Assembly (NCBI GenBank): GCA_900660155.1
Contig: CABFPE010000113.1
Coordinates: forward strand, 143,281 to 200,782
Length of the DNA: 57,502 nucleotides
Direction: 5' to 3'
Source: Hofstenia miamia
Taxonomy: Eukaryota; Xenacoelomorpha; Acoela; Hofsteniidae
In this document: positions 12,901 through 25,700 of the stretch, one piece after another
Numbering within the stretch: the stretch's first letter is position 1
Layout of the letters: each line of letters starts with the position of its first letter
Made by a program: the position numbers and the translations under genes
Notes under the pieces: generated by a model
Seen by the model: the letters and a program-made list of their open reading frames with translations, nothing else
Databases searched by the model: none
What the model was told of the DNA's origin: nothing

Positions 12901-15900
12901 TATTGTATCAAAATGGGTTAAAATTGCTATTTCTTAAAATATGCAAAAATCCCAAAATTTACTGAGGCCGTAATAATTGTCCGATTTGGGCATGCTATAC
13001 ACCATTCGATAGATCTTTTTAAGCTGCATCTTTTATAAGCGGAAGACATACCCGTATCTTTTATATTGAATGGGCCAGGTTGAAAAAACCTGAAAAATTG
13101 GCATTTTTGTTCGAGTAGGCCTACTTTGAGAGGCTATAGCTGTCAGATTTGATCACATTTTAAAATTTTTTACATAATTCTCTTTGTAATGAATAGATCT
13201 CTATGAATATATAAACTTTTGTTGCACTTTCGAAAAAAAATTGGGGGTCCGTAAGCAAAATATGCGTTTTTGCGAAATTTCGCAACTTTAGCGGTTGTTC
13301 ACCTTTCTTCTTGAAATGTTTGCATTTAACAGCCATTATACTTTTGCAACTTTATAATTAGTTACCAACTCAAAGATAAAAACATGTTCAATGTCCCAAT
13401 TTGATATTGAAAATTTTGATAGAAACTAAAATCGAAATAATATATTTTAAAAAATCAAAGAATTGAAATTAAAAATAAAAAACAAACTTTTAAATAAAAT
13501 TGAATTTAAAAAGTGTTGTATGAAAATTCTCTAAAGTTTCTGAGGAACAGTTTCTTTATCATTTCACTTCGTTGATACAAGTTTACTACAAAATGAATTT
13601 CAGCGCTATTAATCATTGCAGCAATGCTATGGCTACGAATACAGCCTACCAATTTGATTTAATTCGTTTGTCTGAGCTACTGGAAGAACAAAAGCGTACA
13701 AAAGAATGTGTTTGTGGGTTTGACAAAAGGCTGCATGCGACCATCATACATATTGTGAAAGGTGGAGACAAAACCATTTCACGCGGATTTCATGAACGAA
13801 TGAAGAAAGTTACTATAACCTATGAGGCTCGTCATTTTTGCGTAAGATTTCTATATATATTTATAAATGTTTATATAATTTTAGTGAAATCGATACTGGT
13901 CATGTTTTCATGACTTTCTGTGAAACCGAGTCATATTCAAGGGCTGGGCTTCAGCACAACGGCCTTGGTCTGGGGATCGGGTTAGGGTTAGGGTTAGGGT
14001 AGGATGTTATTATCGTGGAGCCATTATAGTCACTGATGATATGTTCGCGAATCATGCTGTTATTCGGTTATGGGACAAACTCCTGCTGGTTAAAACGCTG
14101 ATACAGACTCAGATTCCAATCAAGTTACTTGCATTGAAGCACTTCTCTTATTTTTAGGAGAAATTTGCTGTGGGAGAGTTGAGTTGTGTTAGTAAGTGAA
14201 TTTGAATTAACAAGTATTTCAATTAATATAATATGCTAATTTTTCTATTACAATTCACTTCAGGTGCTGAGCTTGGAATGATATGTTCCGGGGATACATG
14301 CCAAGGATTAATGGCAAATTGTAACATATGCTTCAAAAAAACATCGCTTTAGAAGCAATAAAGTACTGAAAATCAACGCACGATATCTTAGTGAGCAGTT
14401 AATCGCGTCAAAGACTTTAAATGTAGGTTATATATTAATTAAATGATGCTAATTTTATTTTAGGAACGAATTGAAACGATGAACATTAATCAATATAAGG
14501 CAGCATTTAAGAGCCAATTTTAAAAAGAATTCGTGGATAATGAAGGGCTGGGTAAAGGGCATTGACGATGAAATTGTGGATGATATTACCATAATTAACG
14601 TCATCTCTTTAATAGCAACCAGTTCCTTCGAAAAGTACACAATGACACAGGCTCCAAGGACAACAACTGAAGTTCACCCGTCGGTTTTAGAAAAGCAGAG
14701 ACTTGTCATACCTGACGATGAGAAAACTCTATTTTATTAGTTATGCAATTGATATTAAATTGTTTTTTTACTTATATTAGTTTTCTAATTGCAATTATTT
14801 TCACGAACTTATTTGATAATATTTAACATTAGAAATAGAGAACAGCTGAGGGGCAGACTCATTTATGAGTAGTTGGTTCGACTCCAACATGTTCTTCCTA
14901 ATTATTAAATTGATATCCACTTTAGCTAAAATCTATGATAATATTTAGTACTAGAAGTATGGCCTGCTCATTTTTGAGTAGTTGGTTCAAATTCAACATG
15001 TTCTTAATTTATACATTTTAACAGTCATTGTTTTATTTAAATTAGTATCATATATAACAGTATATATTTACTTTAACACTATTGAATATATATAATTCAG
15101 AAAGAATCGAACTTGCGCCTTCCCATAAAAGAATGTGTTGCCACTACACCATGAATTACTTTCAGATAAACACATAGATTTTAAATTAATAAGTTTATTA
15201 CATTTCCATTTAATTTATAATGAATTTATAAATTTCAGTATTAGAATCAGAGAACATTTGACCACTCATTTATGAGTAGTTGGTTCGAATTCAACATGTT
15301 CTTAATTTATACATTTTAACAGTCATTGTTTTATTTAAATTAGTATCATATATAACAGTATATATAATAGAGATAATTTAGTATATGAAATATTGACTGA
15401 TACACCGATTTAACAAATATTCATTCATTGTAGGCCTTTTTGAAACCTAAAATAATGATATAAAACAATATTACCAAGTTTAAGTTGTTTCTGATGAAAT
15501 CTTATTAATAATATCACTAATAAGTTAATTACTGATGTTCCGTAATTTCATTTTGTAATATTAGTAACAAATAGATGCCTGATAATAACTTCACCATATG
15601 CCTAGTCTTCCAAATCGGAAACCAATATATTCGGTATTTTGATTATTTTAAACTGCTAGAAAGGACAGAATTTTATAATTCTTCGAGCTCAGATTCGAAT
15701 TTTTCGCGCTTTTCCGATTCAGAAAATATATCATATTAGAATGGTCAATTTTATGTCTAAATTTTATTTCCGAGCCCCCCCCCCTGTGAGATCTATACTT
15801 TGCCTGACACTCCGTTCCTGTTATCAAAATTGAAATGTCGTTTATTAAATCGTTCAATCCACTGTCAGCAAGTTCATTCACTATAGTAATTTTCCATACT

Positions 15901-18900
15901 CATCTTTGAACCATTCAAATTCCTCATCCAACAATAATACATGATAGTTCTAATTTGTCGTCATTCAAATTCCAGCTCGCGGACAATAGAAATGCGCGCG
16001 TGCTACCACAGCTAGTGTTTATTAAGCAAACCGATTAATCCCTAATGAAATGTATAAAATTAAGGATTGCAATTGCCAAATCAAAACATCAGTCTTTTCT
16101 TCATTGACTTAATATTGACACTTTCACTCACTCCACTGCTAAATGGTCGTCCTGCACACCGTCTACTTGTTTTCATTTCTTCAGATCCACCCAATGAAAA
16201 TGAACGCAACAGAACGAGTATTCATAGAGACATTGAAAACAAAAGATTGAAAAAAGAACAAATTAGAAATCGATTTCAAAAATCTCCACAAAGCAAGAGT
16301 ACATTGTATTTCTGGAAATATTACCACTGATCATTCAAGAGAATCACGAAGTCTTCGAGAATCACTGCAATCTAAGGCAATCAGTAGGTACAAAGAGCTT
16401 CTGCAACATCGCACAAATTGCAAAAATATTCCTACATTGGTAAACGATTTCAACACGATATAGTCAATTGAGTTGGCGAACACATACATGATACTTTGTT
16501 CAGGGGAAATAGCGAAGCCAGGTTCTTCAAAATTATGTTAAGAAGATAGCAAATGTCATATTGCAAACGATTCATTAATAATGGTGAAATCAATGAGGAA
16601 TTGTTGGCATTTATTGAAACAAAAGATCGAACTGGAAAAGACTGGGGGAATTTATTTTGTCAACACTTCGGAAGCTTTGCTTAGATGCGGCAAATCATAT
16701 CCAACAAATTTATGATTTTGCTTTTTCTATGTTTGAAAAAAAGAATTCTCCTAGCAATAATATGAGAAAAATAGCCGCGTGCAAAAGTTAGTGAATTTAA
16801 GAAGCTGCAATACTCAAGCAATTACGTTGTTTTCGTAATTAAGGTACATACAGATTAGCGAAAACTCAGAATTTTTAAAGCAGCGTTGAGGCAACACATC
16901 TGAATTCCTCTTACAATGCACTTTCAGGCTTTTAGACTGAACAGAAAGACTTATGCAAATCGTTGGATTCAATTGTAATGGTATAAGATGTAAGTAATAA
17001 GAAACAAGATCATTATATTGTATTTGAAACCATAGGTCATTTAACTGCATTTGCCAGGCACGAATTTGTTGTACCTATATTTATGAAGTGGCATTAGAAA
17101 CATTATCCAATGCCCGAATACATTTTTACAATGCAATTCAAGAAGGCCACTTCAATTCGCGTGTTAATGTAATAATGAATTACGCAGACTACAGGTCTGC
17201 ATAATGGTGAACAAATATGCAGCTCTTGGCTGTCGAAGCATTATTGCAAAAATGGTTACACCATATTCCATGAAAGAATTACATGTTCACAAAGTATTCC
17301 CGAACATGCAGTAAACACTTTGACGAAAAAGATTTCATTGTATATAGGAAAGATAAGCATGCATGGCGAAACAAAAAAGGGTACATTTTATGAAATTTGT
17401 CAGATAACAAGTAATTAATCTTCTTCCAAACTTCAATTTAAAAATTTGTTGTAATCATTAATCACTACATCCTGAGAGTGTTTCTGCCTATTTATCAAGG
17501 TATGTGTGTGTAATATATAAAACTGGAAATATTCCAACACAAAAGTTTACATATACATGACTTGAAATTGTAAAATATAGTATCGATAATTCAAAGCAAT
17601 TTTCCCATGTTGCTGACAGTATGTGTTTACATTAGTATAGCAGGTTGTGAAGACACGTGCTGAGTTGTCATATTGTGGGAGGCCACTTGTTTGCTAGTAA
17701 TGGGATAAAGCACTGAATTTTTTTTGCAGCTAACAAATAGGAAACATCGGCGGGTGTTTACGCAATGAACTAAGTGTATTGTCGAATTTGTAGCATAATT
17801 CTATTCCCGCAATTTTTCGTTTCAGAATTGGTACTGTACGTTTTACATCAACAGATGAGTAACATGGTGCAAAACCTTCCATGGTGCGGATTGATACATG
17901 TGAATCAACAGCTAGTATTGATGTTATTCCGACTGACGATGATGACAAGACTTCTGAACTTTAAGATGGATATGATAACAATGTGGAACTCAATGACGTT
18001 GGTGAAATACCCGATGTTGCAGGTGAACTTGATGCCTCTCAAACAGAATACAATAAGAGTGATTTAGTAAAGTGAGTAGGATGCGCAAATTTGGAAAATG
18101 TGATTTGGGAAAGAAAGTTGTTGCGCAAACCGTGTCATGATTTACCAAAAGTGCACTCATTGATCGTCACAAATCCGGAATTAGTCCAAATTATAGGTCT
18201 TGCAAACAGTTTCGAACTATTTTCAACAGTAATCTTCTAAACTTGGTAAAAACAAAATCGAACCATTACAGGGTTGAGGTACTGAACCTGACATCTATTA
18301 CAGAGGTCGAGATATGATGCAAAGATAAGGATACTACAACCCAATGGCAATGTGCTCATTGTCAGCGAAACATATACAGAACATTGTGTCTGAAACCCCC
18401 TCCGCAAATGCTGGACCGACTTCCACCCTCTGTTGTAAAAAACAGTCTTGTCACTAAAGTTTTTGTCATTTATCCTGCTGATATACCCTTAAAGTTCCCT
18501 ATAAATGAGTCATATCAAGTTTTTTTCTCAAAAAATGGAGTTGTATGCTACTTATGCAGTTGCTTCGTGCTGACATTTTATATAATTAAAAACTCTATTC
18601 CTAGAATATGTTGCTATTTTGTAGCTGGATATATTGCATTTTCGTTGTCAAAAAAATCTGGTTTCGGGTGCAAAACCTTGTAATTATTATCTTATGAATT
18701 TCCAGAAATTGAAGACGACTTGTTCGGTTTAATTAGTAGGGGAAGTCCTGCTCGACCTGGTCACGCAGTGATAAGATGTATTTGATCAGTTTTTATTCAT
18801 TCTACCGAAGAATTTAAACTTACAAATTCTGCTAATCTGCACACAATGTTCCTCTAAATTTGCAATGTTTTGTTGATGTATTCACTTTAAAATTTTCAAT

Positions 18901-19734
18901 AAATGCAATACATGTGATAGATGATTACATTCTATTGTAGTGAAAACACTTTAATAGTTTGTTTAAAAATATTATAAATAATGAAAATGTTAAAAATTCT
19001 ACATGTAAGAAATAGACAAATTTACTCGTTAATTCATGAATATATCATGTAACTTTGCGTAATTTACAATTGCCAATGAGTTCCTATTGTTTCTGTGCAT
19101 AAATTCAAGTTAATTTTCTAGAATTTAAGTATCTGATAAATTACAATTAATTGATTTCCCTTAAGAAAATGAAGTTTCGTAGAAATCTCTTCAATGTAGC
19201 AAAGAAAATGTCAGTATGTGTCATTTAAAGATTTAACCTTGCAACTAACGAATTCAAATTCTTTTGAGAAGGATGATGGAGATCCTGACAATTTATGATA
19301 GAAAAATCACTATCAGATGGGCCCTTGTTCCTTTAAAAATATTTTGTATGTTAGACATGCATACTTTAATATCATGCATTTAAGTATTGGAAGTCAATGC
19401 TGTGAGGTACAGGTTATTATAGATAAAAAACAGTCATTATTGTGGTTTCTCAATTCAGGCCGCACATGAAGAATAGCAAACGGAAAGGTTGTTGATCATC
19501 AACAAGCCAGGAATATATTAATTGGGTATGAAGATCCAGGATCCTGATAAATGCTCAATTGTAAAAAAACATATCAAATCTTTCAGAATATTTTGTTCGT
19601 CTCATCACTATATTTGCAGTGGGTTGGTTTTTTAAGAACATAAATGTAAAAAAAAGAATTCACACAGGTTTTGCATTTATCAGAAGCCACGGCATTTGCA
19701 GAGAAGATATGAATGATGTTATCATAAGCATAGA

Positions 19735-19770
<36 letters not shown>

Positions 19771-22700
19771 GAAATAGTTTTCAGTGAAATNNNNNNNNNN
19801 NNNNNNNNNNNNNNNNNNNNNNNNNNNNNNNNNNNNNNNNNNNNNNNNNNNNNNNNNNATATATATATATATATATGCAAGGAGCATGTAAGCATGTCAA
19901 TAAATTTTTTTCCCTTTTGTGATACTCAATGTGGCACATCACAACAATGAAACTGAGGTAAATTAATTAGTTAGAAATGAGTAGCAAAGAAGCATAGTGT
20001 TATGTGTAAAATGATATTCTAATTCATAATTCTCGTCCCAAAATTGACTGAGATCACTGAAAAAAATAAGTGAATTGAATTTTATGTCACACAGCTTAGG
20101 ATGCGATCCCACAAAAATTGTGCAAGATCGTACTAATATTTCAAACACATGTTCTAAAATAGTTACCCACAGAAAGCGAGCCTTAAAGCCCAGCTTGAAC
20201 TATAAACAAGAGGAAATAAACGGGTGTTCATACAGAAGTATTGCAATATCGTGCTTGCAATATAAATATCTGTAAAATATCTTAGCGACAGATGTACCGA
20301 TTATGGTATGGTACCATACCATTATGTACCATATTATTGTGGCCATAATGTTATGACAGAAAAAAATAATGGTCATTATTGATGGTAAGCTTAAAAATAC
20401 GGCCATAATGGTTATCCTTAGTGGTCTCCGCTTTTTAGAAAATTTCCTTACATCTTTGTAATAATACATAATAAAATTATTTCAAATCAAACTATTTTAA
20501 AGCGTTTCATTGGTTATTTACAATTTCAATTCAGTACACCATGATTACTTTGATTAAGATATATGAAGTAAGCAGCTTTTGAAGACATTTAAATCAATAT
20601 TTAGCAAATTTTGACATTACTACCTAATAAAAACATATGATACCTCAGAAAGTTTATCATTTCTGAATTTCTTCTATTTAAGGTATATGAATCTCCTAAC
20701 AAGAGAAGTTGAAAGGAAAAGTTCATCTAATTTGTCAAATAGTTTTGCCATACTTTTAGGTGGTTGGTCTTGCAAAGATACACACTATTTAGCCATTTTT
20801 GCGTGCTTCTCCATACAGGGTTGCCATCCTCTTCTTTACTTTCACCCCTATCAAATGAGGCAGATCATGGGGCTGAAAGCATTATTTTTAATAAATAGCT
20901 TAGCAATGAAAAATATTTAATTGGTGATAACTGCAGTTTAAATAGAAAAAATTCAAAAGACTTGAAAATACCATTCATTGGCTGTGCAAGTCATCGACTA
21001 AATTTAGCTGTAACAAATTTACATTAACATAAACAAAAGAAATTTCAATTCAAAACAAATATTACAAAAAATTTACTTTTTCCATGGCCAAAACTGCTTC
21101 AATCACTGAGCGCATTACTTTGAAAATGCCATCTGTAAAATCATGGATAACAAAACCGAACATTTGTCTACCGAAGAAATTGCAATTCTAAATATTTTTA
21201 AATCCAATGAACTAGAAACAGCTTGCATTGTGAATCAGAAGAAAACAATTTCTTTTGCTGAATGAGCATTAAAGAAACGAAAATTAACGGAATTCACTAG
21301 CTATCCAAATTTATATTGCATTCCATCCACTTCATATATTTTAGAACGGCTTTTGCGCAGAGCTAAGTGCGTGGTTATGGATCACAGATTGAGCTTAGAG
21401 CCCATATCGCTAGAAGAAACAATGTTTCTAAAGGCTAATAAATCTTTCTAGGATATTGCTACCATTCATGAATTTACTCAAAAAGACTAGTCTCCAGCTG
21501 TTACAATTTTAGTACTTTTTGAAATTTTGTATTTTCCATAATTAATGTTCATTTTAATAAATTGATATTGCTAAATGCATCGTATTTCTACATATTGTTT
21601 ATCATTTATTCACCATATATAACATAATGGCCATTATGGCCATAAAGTATTGGCGAAATTCAGAATATGGCCATTATGGATTTTGCAGTGCCAGATATGG
21701 CCAGTCCATAGGAAGGAACCCATGCTTAACGATAGATGTCCAACAATGTATTAACACGAGTGTTCCCACAGAATAGGAGTTTCTAGAGGCTTTAAATAAA
21801 AAAGATATTTATCAGCAAGCATAAAGTTATATTGCAATAAATTTAAACTAATACGGTTATATTATGTTGAATACGTAGCGATTTACTATTTAATTAATTA
21901 CTATGTAAACTACTGACGTTAAAATCATTTTCTATAATGGATTTTAATACGGCTAGAGATTGCTTATTAAATATGTTCATGAAGGATATATTTAAACGAG
22001 GAGTTACTCTATAAGCCTTTTTAAGGTATAGCCTTGATTTGCGGGTGAAAATTGAATAATGTTCACCATATTATTAAACATATATTACACTGTATGTATT
22101 CTATTTACCTAACATTTCTCTGGAAATCATTAAAATGCATTTTATATCCTCAATAGTATCAGACGTATTCAATGTCAAAATTTGCACAAGACTTTTGGAA
22201 CACCCTGTATTATAGGTCCATGCGTAAAAACATAGCATATGTAACTTTTTAAAAGATGTAAATTAAATGTTTGCTCAGAAATATAAAATGACTAATCCTA
22301 TCACTCCTAATGTAATCAGTACGGATTTTTGCAAAAATCTCTAATCAAATGAAATCGGAAGTTTTAGAACTCGCTTAGAATCGTTGGATACAATACAATA
22401 CAAGGCTTAAAAGTGAACTCATTTCCATTTCTAAATGTGACTAAAACTGTAAACCACAAATATTAAATTTCATCATACATAAGTCTTTTGACTGCATCAA
22501 ACAAATTTACTGACTAAACTAAAAAAACTAGTATTTATTACCCGCATAAAGCCGAGAATCGGACTACATACAATACCAAATTGAACTGAAAAAATACAAA
22601 TATTAATCAAAAGTTTTCTAAATATTTAGTATTTGAATTTCAATATAATATTACAATAAACAAAAAATTATTCATAAGTTATTTCGTAGATTGAGCGAAT

Positions 22701-25700
22701 TATTCAAAAAGAAATGATAGACACAAAAAATCAACTAATTATTTCAAAGTGATTTGAACACATTGTATTGTGCTACAAGTTTTCTTACAAATTCAAGTGT
22801 AATTTGAAAACATTTACAATATTTTACAAGCTCTCGGTGGGAACACAACATGTGTTAGAAAACAGTTCCGCTAGTGACTGACACCTTTAAGAAAAAGTAA
22901 TAACGAGTGTCCATTTTATTATACATACATTTGTTTATACTAGTGATTGCTTTTATTTGTAATGCTTTTGGTTGCCCGTCAAGGAATCAATGTATGTGCT
23001 TACATTAAATTAGACATCAGTCTGTCGCTTGATCAATTTTGTTCTTTTATTCCTCGCTTTATATCACGGGAGCGTAAATATTTACTATTATTTGTAAGCC
23101 TAATGTATAAACTTCTATAATTTACATGGCCGTAACCGAAAGATGCAAGGGGGTGGATTGCATCTTGAAAAATATAATTGCACCCAACACACAAATTAAA
23201 AAAGATCTGCCTGCTACTGCTTAGTGTTGCTTAGACGCATACTTTGAAAGGAGAGTTCCAGCTCGTACCCAGCATTATCAGCTAGGGGGTCGACACGCAT
23301 TTAGGAGGGGTTGATTAAAATTCCGACGTTCCTTAAAATTTAAATGAAAATTTAACCGAGATTGTGCACTATTTTAATTTTATGTTGTTGCTTTAAACAC
23401 AGCCTGGCAATTTGCACTGCAAAAAAGAGGAATGAAGCAATAAAATGTTTCTTGGCAAGTAGCGAATTGGATTCAATTTTGTCCAAATATTTAAAATATA
23501 GAATGTTACAAGATTCTTTCACTTTTGTGGACCTAGAACAACTACATTCGTTTCGAAACAAACAAATGATTCATCAAACAAATTAGAGAGCCTTGCAAAT
23601 AAAGAAATACAGATAGGCTATAAATTTTAAAATTCAACTTTGGTTAACAGGCAAAATTTATTAAAAACTAACGACATGAAATGAACAAATACATATTGGG
23701 AATTAATGTCAACTACATTAAGTCTTCTAAATAGCTTCCATTGATTGAAGAACAGCATTTACCTGCGAATGAGATTTTTCACTGCGTTAATGAACTAAAT
23801 TTCAAACAGTTTCTCTTAAATACAAGAGATATACCATTTTGTATAAAAAAACTATTTTTACCTACTCCAATGTTAAATTCTACGTATTTCTACCTCTTTC
23901 TCAAATTGATATTTATCACTACCTCGATGTACAACAATCTTTTGATGAATACTAAACATTTTAAGGAAGACTATTTCACATTCACAGAATACATCAATTT
24001 TTATTTGCAATGTTTCACTTTATGACATTTAGGCATTTATTCTTTGTCAACAGCTGCATATAAATGTCTCTAGAAATACTTGACTCTTCCATCAATTCGT
24101 TTACTGCAACAAAAAGATCAACTTGTGATAAATCTAATGACGATGAACGCCTGTCTATGATTTATTCTTCGCTTGCTGAAAATGAACGTGCTTGTTACAT
24201 CAACGTTGATGAAGTCTATCTTACTCCAAGGTGGAAGCATGATTGGATAATCCATTGACAGACCAGGTGAACTTGCGAACACTATGCTTGCAGTTGTTTT
24301 AAAGTTCTTGTTTAACTCATTGAACTTTGCTTATAAAATTAGAGCACTTGATGCCAACTTCTTACTTGGTTAGCTGAATTCAGTATGCAATTCTTAATGA
24401 AGCATGACATTGTTCAGTTTGGTATAATTACAGATAATTTATCAATCATTATTTTCTATGCTTCAACTAACAGGAAGTCCATGCCTAGGAAAGTAGTGAA
24501 ATTTATCCTTTTTTCCTCTTTCCAGATTATATACACGTAATAAGATCGATTCGTAATAATTGGCTTACTGAAACATGTAAACAATTGGATTTTTAAGATA
24601 TTATGAAAGATAATATTAAAGAAACAGCTAGTATTAGTGTTTTAAAAGCGGAGAGGAAGCATTTAGTAGCACTTTACTGTTCAGAACATTGAACAAAAAG
24701 CGTATTCGGAGTATTACAGTTGACACTGGAAAACCCTTAGCACGGCTGTTTTGGATTCGCAGAATTGGTAAAGTACTTTTTGGACAATGAATGTTCCTTT
24801 CAGCATAATTATATACTTTTTGGCAAGAAGCTTTTGCACATTTCAGGACGGCATCTGGTTTCAATTACTACAAATCTGTAAGAAATATACTGAATGGATA
24901 CGCACAAAATTGATTACACTGCACTTTATTTAATGTTCGCAGGCATTCCTGAAGATATGGATGACAGACATTCGTGTTATCTTTGCTCGGTTCCTTCAAC
25001 AGACGATGAGAATTGCTTACTTTCAGAAATAAACCTTGAATTGCGTGAATCTGAAATTTCTAATGAAGAGAAGAGTGCATTAATTTATATTGCAGGTTAT
25101 ATTGCGCATTTTCGGAGGGATATGTTAACTACAAACAGGTGTTGCATTGAAGAAAATCAATATTTTGAATAAAGGAGGATTATCATTCCCAACGGATGAA
25201 CACTATTCATTTATAACATTCTGCTACATTTTTTTCACGAAATGTGTTAAAAACGATCAAGCTATGTTTTGTCATCGCAGGCTTTCTGAGGCATTTTTCA
25301 AACTGCAAGATAGACATTCATTTGTTGATTTGCCTTATTCTGAACTTGTTTTCAGAAAAATTTTTAACATTTTTTTAAATAACTTTAGCAAACAAGGTTC
25401 AAAAATCATTTTCCCCGAAAATTTAGAGAAAAAAGGAAAATTTTAGTAAATGTTGATAAAAATTAGTTTTTATATTTTACATTGATTGTTATATTGATTA
25501 AGTCATTGTTTTTTATTAATAGTATTAGTATTAGCAGTAGTAGTAGTAGTACAAAAGATTGAAATCAAAACACACTTCCTCAATGAAAAAAAACCAAGCA
25601 AGGAATACTCACAAAACTTTAGGGTCCCTTAGCTAGTTAGAGCTGTAAATTTAATGAAATTTGAATTATTTAGTTTTGTAGTTTGTAGTTGATAATAAAT

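Noticed and set aside
16814..17050. 78-aa minus-strand open frame
   Set aside because: No motif. The plus strand carries hAT-like fragments in this region.
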